Assembly (NCBI GenBank): GCA_964617375.1
Contig: CAZTXQ010000064.1
Location: 1 to 16,141, forward strand
DNA: 16,141 nt
DNA from: Firm-13 sp964617375
Lineage (GTDB): Bacteria > Bacillota > Clostridia > Saccharofermentanales > Saccharofermentanaceae
Direction: 5' to 3'
The position numbers and the translations under genes are program-made. Within the stretch, counting starts at the first letter, position 1; every line of letters starts with the position of its first letter. Below the pieces are notes generated by a model. The model worked only from the letters and a program-made list of their open reading frames with translations. It was not told where the DNA came from and ran no database searches. Below are positions 13,377 to 16,141 of the stretch, one piece after another.

Positions 13377-13978
13377 TTCTCTATTTCCTTATCATGCGTC
13401 ACTACGACAAGTGTTTTTCCTGCCTCGTTATGCTTCTTAAGTATATTCATAATGATATCTCGATTCGTTGCGTCAAGACTTCCAGTAGGCTCATCGGCAA
13501 GAATAATGGAAGATGGTTTCACATGCAGTCTTGCTAAAGCAACTCTTTGTTGTTCTCCGCCACTTAGTTGATATATTTTTTGTTTCAAAACTCCTTGCTT
13601 TAAACCAACCTCTTCAAGCGCGTCATAATAATCTTGGATCGATTGCTTTTCCGAGAATTTTGCGGCTATCTTCATGTTATAGATCACAGTCTGATCTTCA
13701 ACAAGTCCATAGTTTTGAAAAACGTATGCTATTTCTTTTCGTGCCAGTTTTCGTCCGGAAGCGCTTTGAAGGCTAGCATTCTTTACACCCCTTATGATTA
13801 CATCCCCTGTATCCGGAAAATCCAGAAGACCCATAATATTTAGTATTGTCGATTTTCCTTTCCCGCTCTCTCCTGATATACATACAAACTCTCCTGGTTC
13901 TATCGTAAGCGAGAAACAAGAGAATACTACTTTGTCCCCGTACATTTTTGTTATATTGCTTAATATAATATCTGACAT
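13349..13978 (-). CDS. ABC transporter ATP-binding subunit, bacteriocin-export type
   Basis: The 209-residue ATPase is a complete nucleotide-binding domain: Walker A GESGKGKST (36-44), Q-loop FQNYGLV, signature LSGGEQQR, Walker B IILADEPTG and the H-loop VTHD. The opening, LSNITKMYGDKVVFSCFSLTIEPGEF, resembles the ATPases of lactococcin 972-type export systems and, more generally, the MacB/LolD group. ATG 13978 lies 5 bp after the permease stop, with AAGGA upstream, and the gene overlaps the signal peptidase by 28 bp. It should energise the DUF1430-like permease. A FtsX/MacB-like immunity or efflux function is an alternative to peptide export. Confidence 0.92.
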   Translation of the reverse strand: MSDIILSNITKMYGDKVVFSCFSLTIEPGEFVCISGESGKGKSTILNIMGLLDFPDTGDVIIRGVKNASLQSASGRKLARKEIAYVFQNYGLVEDQTVIYNMKIAAKFSEKQSIQDYYDALEEVGLKQGVLKQKIYQLSGGEQQRVALARLHVKPSSIILADEPTGSLDATNRDIIMNILKKHNEAGKTLVVVTHDKEIEKCANRVVRL

Positions 13979-13983
13979 AATTA

Positions 13984-16047
13984 CTAGTTCCTTCCTTTAA
14001 TGATTGAAACGATATTTCTCTCGCTTTGCTTTCGAAGAATTAAGATAAAAATGCAAATCTCAATTAGAACGGCAGTAATTACAAGAGGCAATGATATAGA
14101 CATGAAAAGTCCCAAAATCGACGTCACGGGTATAATGGCCGCCTTTAGAATAATCCTGCCCATACATATATCCAACAAGGTATGACCTGTCATGATTTTT
14201 ATTGAAATACTCCTGGCATAATTAAGAAAATACTGTTCCGCCGAAAAAACGATCAAATATATCAAAGCAAATGTTAACGCACAAAGAATTGCCCCTAAGA
14301 ACGTCACGCGGCCTATAGTTTGTGATAATTGTGACTCGTAAAACGACAGAACAGACGGACTCTGAACAGCAATTTCAGCTAACCCATTTTTTTGAAGAAT
14401 GGGATGAATCTGTTCATATGGCGTCAATTCAGTTCCGGAATCACACAAAAAAAACATCTTTCCGGAAAAGAACGAGAGAAAATTGCCGACAATAATATAG
14501 GGTGGTTCGTACTTAACCGTTATCTCCGGATCATAGACATACGCGATCACATTCTTTACAAACCCCGGCTCATCCGTACTGCTTCTTGTAGTGAAGGAGA
14601 AAAAAGTGCTCTGCGGGTCATATTCAATAAAGTTGAACGCGTCATCCCCGTAACGTTCTTGATTGGCTCGAATGCTAAGAACAAGGTCTTTGCTCCAACC
14701 GGACGGAATGAGTACGTTATACTTTTCAGGATTTAAACTTGTAGAGGTTATCCGATTACCGGCCATGTCCGTTATTGTCTGAGCAAAATCCAAATAGTTG
14801 TCATTTATTCTTACGTAGGCTGGTATGGTACTGCCGTCAGGGAGTGTATTCTCCTCTACCGCCTGACTCATATCCGCAATTATTACTTGTTTTTGATCAT
14901 GAATGTCTTCATAGAAGTTCATCATACGTGGCACATATTTCTCTGGATCATCTTCCGGATCCTCAACGGTCATATAGGAAGGAATCATAGCAAATCCAGA
15001 CAGTTTATCTGCACTTGCCTTCAAAGTTGTATACTCGTTAACTGCGCCGCCTACAACGATTGCCATTTGCGATATATATGCTGCAAGTATGACGAAAAAG
15101 ATAGCCTTTGATACGCATGCAAAAGCGAAAATAGTTTTGTTATTGTTTTGCCCTTTTATACACTGCACCCTGCAACTTTTACTTACCAAATAGGTGGATA
15201 TAAGCATCGTTAAATGGAGAAAAAAGATAAGTAAGAGCATCATCGGAAACATATTGTATAAAAACAGCAGTGAAGATTCAAAATTGTATTTGATTCCAAG
15301 AATAAAAAAAGCTGTCAATATTACAGATAATGTTAATGGAATACTCCAAAAAATATTATGCTTAACTTCATCAAGCGAGATATTTGCGTCACTATACCCC
15401 AAGGACTTCTTTACGATAAAATTACGACCGCGAGAAAATGCATAAATAATCACGCTTATGAAAAGCATTAGTGTAAAAACCGCCAGAACCAGCAGCAAAG
15501 AACTATCTGGAGCGATAAGATTGTTTTCAGATATTTCGCAGGGGATTCCACGATTTGAGAGCTCGGAAAGCCAATTGCTTCTATATTCTTCATTTATTAA
15601 AAACTTTCCATAACTTAGATCGATATCTGTTTTATATAGGCTTGTAATGGTGTATATCTCTAAAGACATATCATCTGGAATAAAAGCGTATATTTTGGGA
15701 TTTGCATCATCATGTGTAGATAACATAACTCCATCTGGAATCAACGTAGATCCTTGTGAAGTCGAAAGATCCAGGAAATTCTTATCCTCATTTGTTTTGT
15801 AGTATTGAAAACAGGTTCCTTGACTCACACGGCAAAGCATAATGTCTGAGGAGGTCAAATCGGATATCTCTACTAGTTCCTCGATAAATTCATCTGTTGA
15901 TAGGACTGCAGGTTTTTCAAGGGTAAGCGTTACTTTGTCTTGCTCAATCTTCGCAAACAGAAATCCCGAAAATGCTATATATGAATGTATTAGTATTATT
16001 ATTATACAAAGAGTATATGTAATGCAAACAACAAGTTTTTTTGTCAT
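13984..16047 (-). CDS. Bacteriocin-associated integral membrane protein (DUF1430-like ABC permease)
   Basis: The 687-residue protein has about seven membrane segments: one at the N-terminus (LVVCITYTLCIIIILIHSYI), four grouped in the middle after a first outer domain, and the rest at the C-terminus after a second large outer domain of about 200 residues. The C-terminal block, with YLIVFSAEQYFLNYARSISIKIMTG, is typical of the bacteriocin-associated seven-helix family that accompanies lactococcin 972-like peptides. I chose ATG 16047, preceded by AGAAAAGG; an in-frame ATG at 16128 has no binding site and would add a leader containing a hairpin. It is followed after 5 bp by its ATPase. Export or immunity for a secreted peptide is inferred from family and context. 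Confidence 0.85.
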   Translation of the reverse strand: MTKKLVVCITYTLCIIIILIHSYIAFSGFLFAKIEQDKVTLTLEKPAVLSTDEFIEELVEISDLTSSDIMLCRVSQGTCFQYYKTNEDKNFLDLSTSQGSTLIPDGVMLSTHDDANPKIYAFIPDDMSLEIYTITSLYKTDIDLSYGKFLINEEYRSNWLSELSNRGIPCEISENNLIAPDSSLLLVLAVFTLMLFISVIIYAFSRGRNFIVKKSLGYSDANISLDEVKHNIFWSIPLTLSVILTAFFILGIKYNFESSLLFLYNMFPMMLLLIFFLHLTMLISTYLVSKSCRVQCIKGQNNNKTIFAFACVSKAIFFVILAAYISQMAIVVGGAVNEYTTLKASADKLSGFAMIPSYMTVEDPEDDPEKYVPRMMNFYEDIHDQKQVIIADMSQAVEENTLPDGSTIPAYVRINDNYLDFAQTITDMAGNRITSTSLNPEKYNVLIPSGWSKDLVLSIRANQERYGDDAFNFIEYDPQSTFFSFTTRSSTDEPGFVKNVIAYVYDPEITVKYEPPYIIVGNFLSFFSGKMFFLCDSGTELTPYEQIHPILQKNGLAEIAVQSPSVLSFYESQLSQTIGRVTFLGAILCALTFALIYLIVFSAEQYFLNYARSISIKIMTGHTLLDICMGRIILKAAIIPVTSILGLFMSISLPLVITAVLIEICIFILILRKQSERNIVSIIKGRN

Positions 16048-16078
16048 ATAAACCTTTTCTGAAAACAACAATATACAG

Positions 16079-16107
16079 GGCAAGAGGTTAGCAAATATCC
16101 TCTTGCC
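16079..16107 (-). terminator. Hairpin in the leader of the exporter operon (possible attenuator)
   Basis: On the minus strand, GGCAAGAGG pairs perfectly with CCTCTTGCC across 11 nt. The bases after it are T-rich but interrupted. It lies 32 bp before the permease start codon. In bacteriocin operons such a leaky hairpin often separates a highly expressed precursor gene from its transporter. Here the upstream gene would be outside the window. Confidence 0.45.
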
Positions 16108-16141
16108 TCTGCAATCCTTGTTTAACATTTATTTATTTAAA

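Overview
The window reads as DNA from an anaerobic, Gram-positive Firmicute, most likely a Clostridia-type gut or anaerobic bacterium. The basis is strong AGGAGG-like ribosome binding sites throughout, an [FeFe]-hydrogenase maturase (HydG) beside a TM1266-family regulator, a sortase-like C-terminal anchor, and a bacteriocin-type ABC exporter. I cannot name a genus from sequence alone.

Layout. (1) Bases 1-2430 (+) hold the C-terminal 809 residues of a large repetitive surface protein: three 183-residue repeats, two Ig-like modules and a degenerate cell-wall sorting signal (LGKTGE), followed by a good intrinsic terminator. (2) 2528-3820 (-) is an AAA/DUF4143 ATPase with a near-consensus promoter that overlaps inverted repeats. 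(3) About 3830-4687 has no gene I can support. It holds a roughly 703-bp stretch bounded by 17-bp inverted repeats, containing a tandem array of about 75-bp units and a 59-bp near-perfect hairpin. (4) 4688-7916 (-) is a cluster of a flavoprotein, psuG and psuK, the last two forming the pseudouridine breakdown pathway. (5) 8170-9333 (+) is a degenerate EAL domain joined to a CBS pair. It overlaps tail-to-tail with ybaK (-). (6) ybaK, hydG and a TM1266-family small protein follow on the minus strand (9264-11607).

(7) 11608-12900 is a decayed zone. It contains a promoter with a 19-bp palindrome at its predicted start site, a 40-residue hydrophobic peptide ORF, an IS256-type transposase relic and a frameshifted serine-recombinase C-terminal relic. 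(8) 12927-16047 (-) is a visibly AT-richer island: a DUF1430-type bacteriocin-associated permease, its ABC ATPase and a dedicated signal peptidase I, tightly packed as one operon. Base composition changes beside the recombinase relic, which fits horizontal acquisition.

How the genes work together. PsuG splits pseudouridine 5'-phosphate and PsuK supplies that phosphate ester from pseudouridine. HydG builds the CO/CN iron precursor for the hydrogenase H-cluster, with the TM1266 protein as probable regulator; HydE, HydF and the hydrogenase are not in the window. The permease, ATPase and signal peptidase look like a dedicated export and processing line for a secreted peptide, whose gene is probably just beyond the right edge. 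The regions most worth following up are the small-peptide cassette, the exporter-peptidase island, the truncated EAL-CBS protein and the repeat-bearing element near 4 kb.
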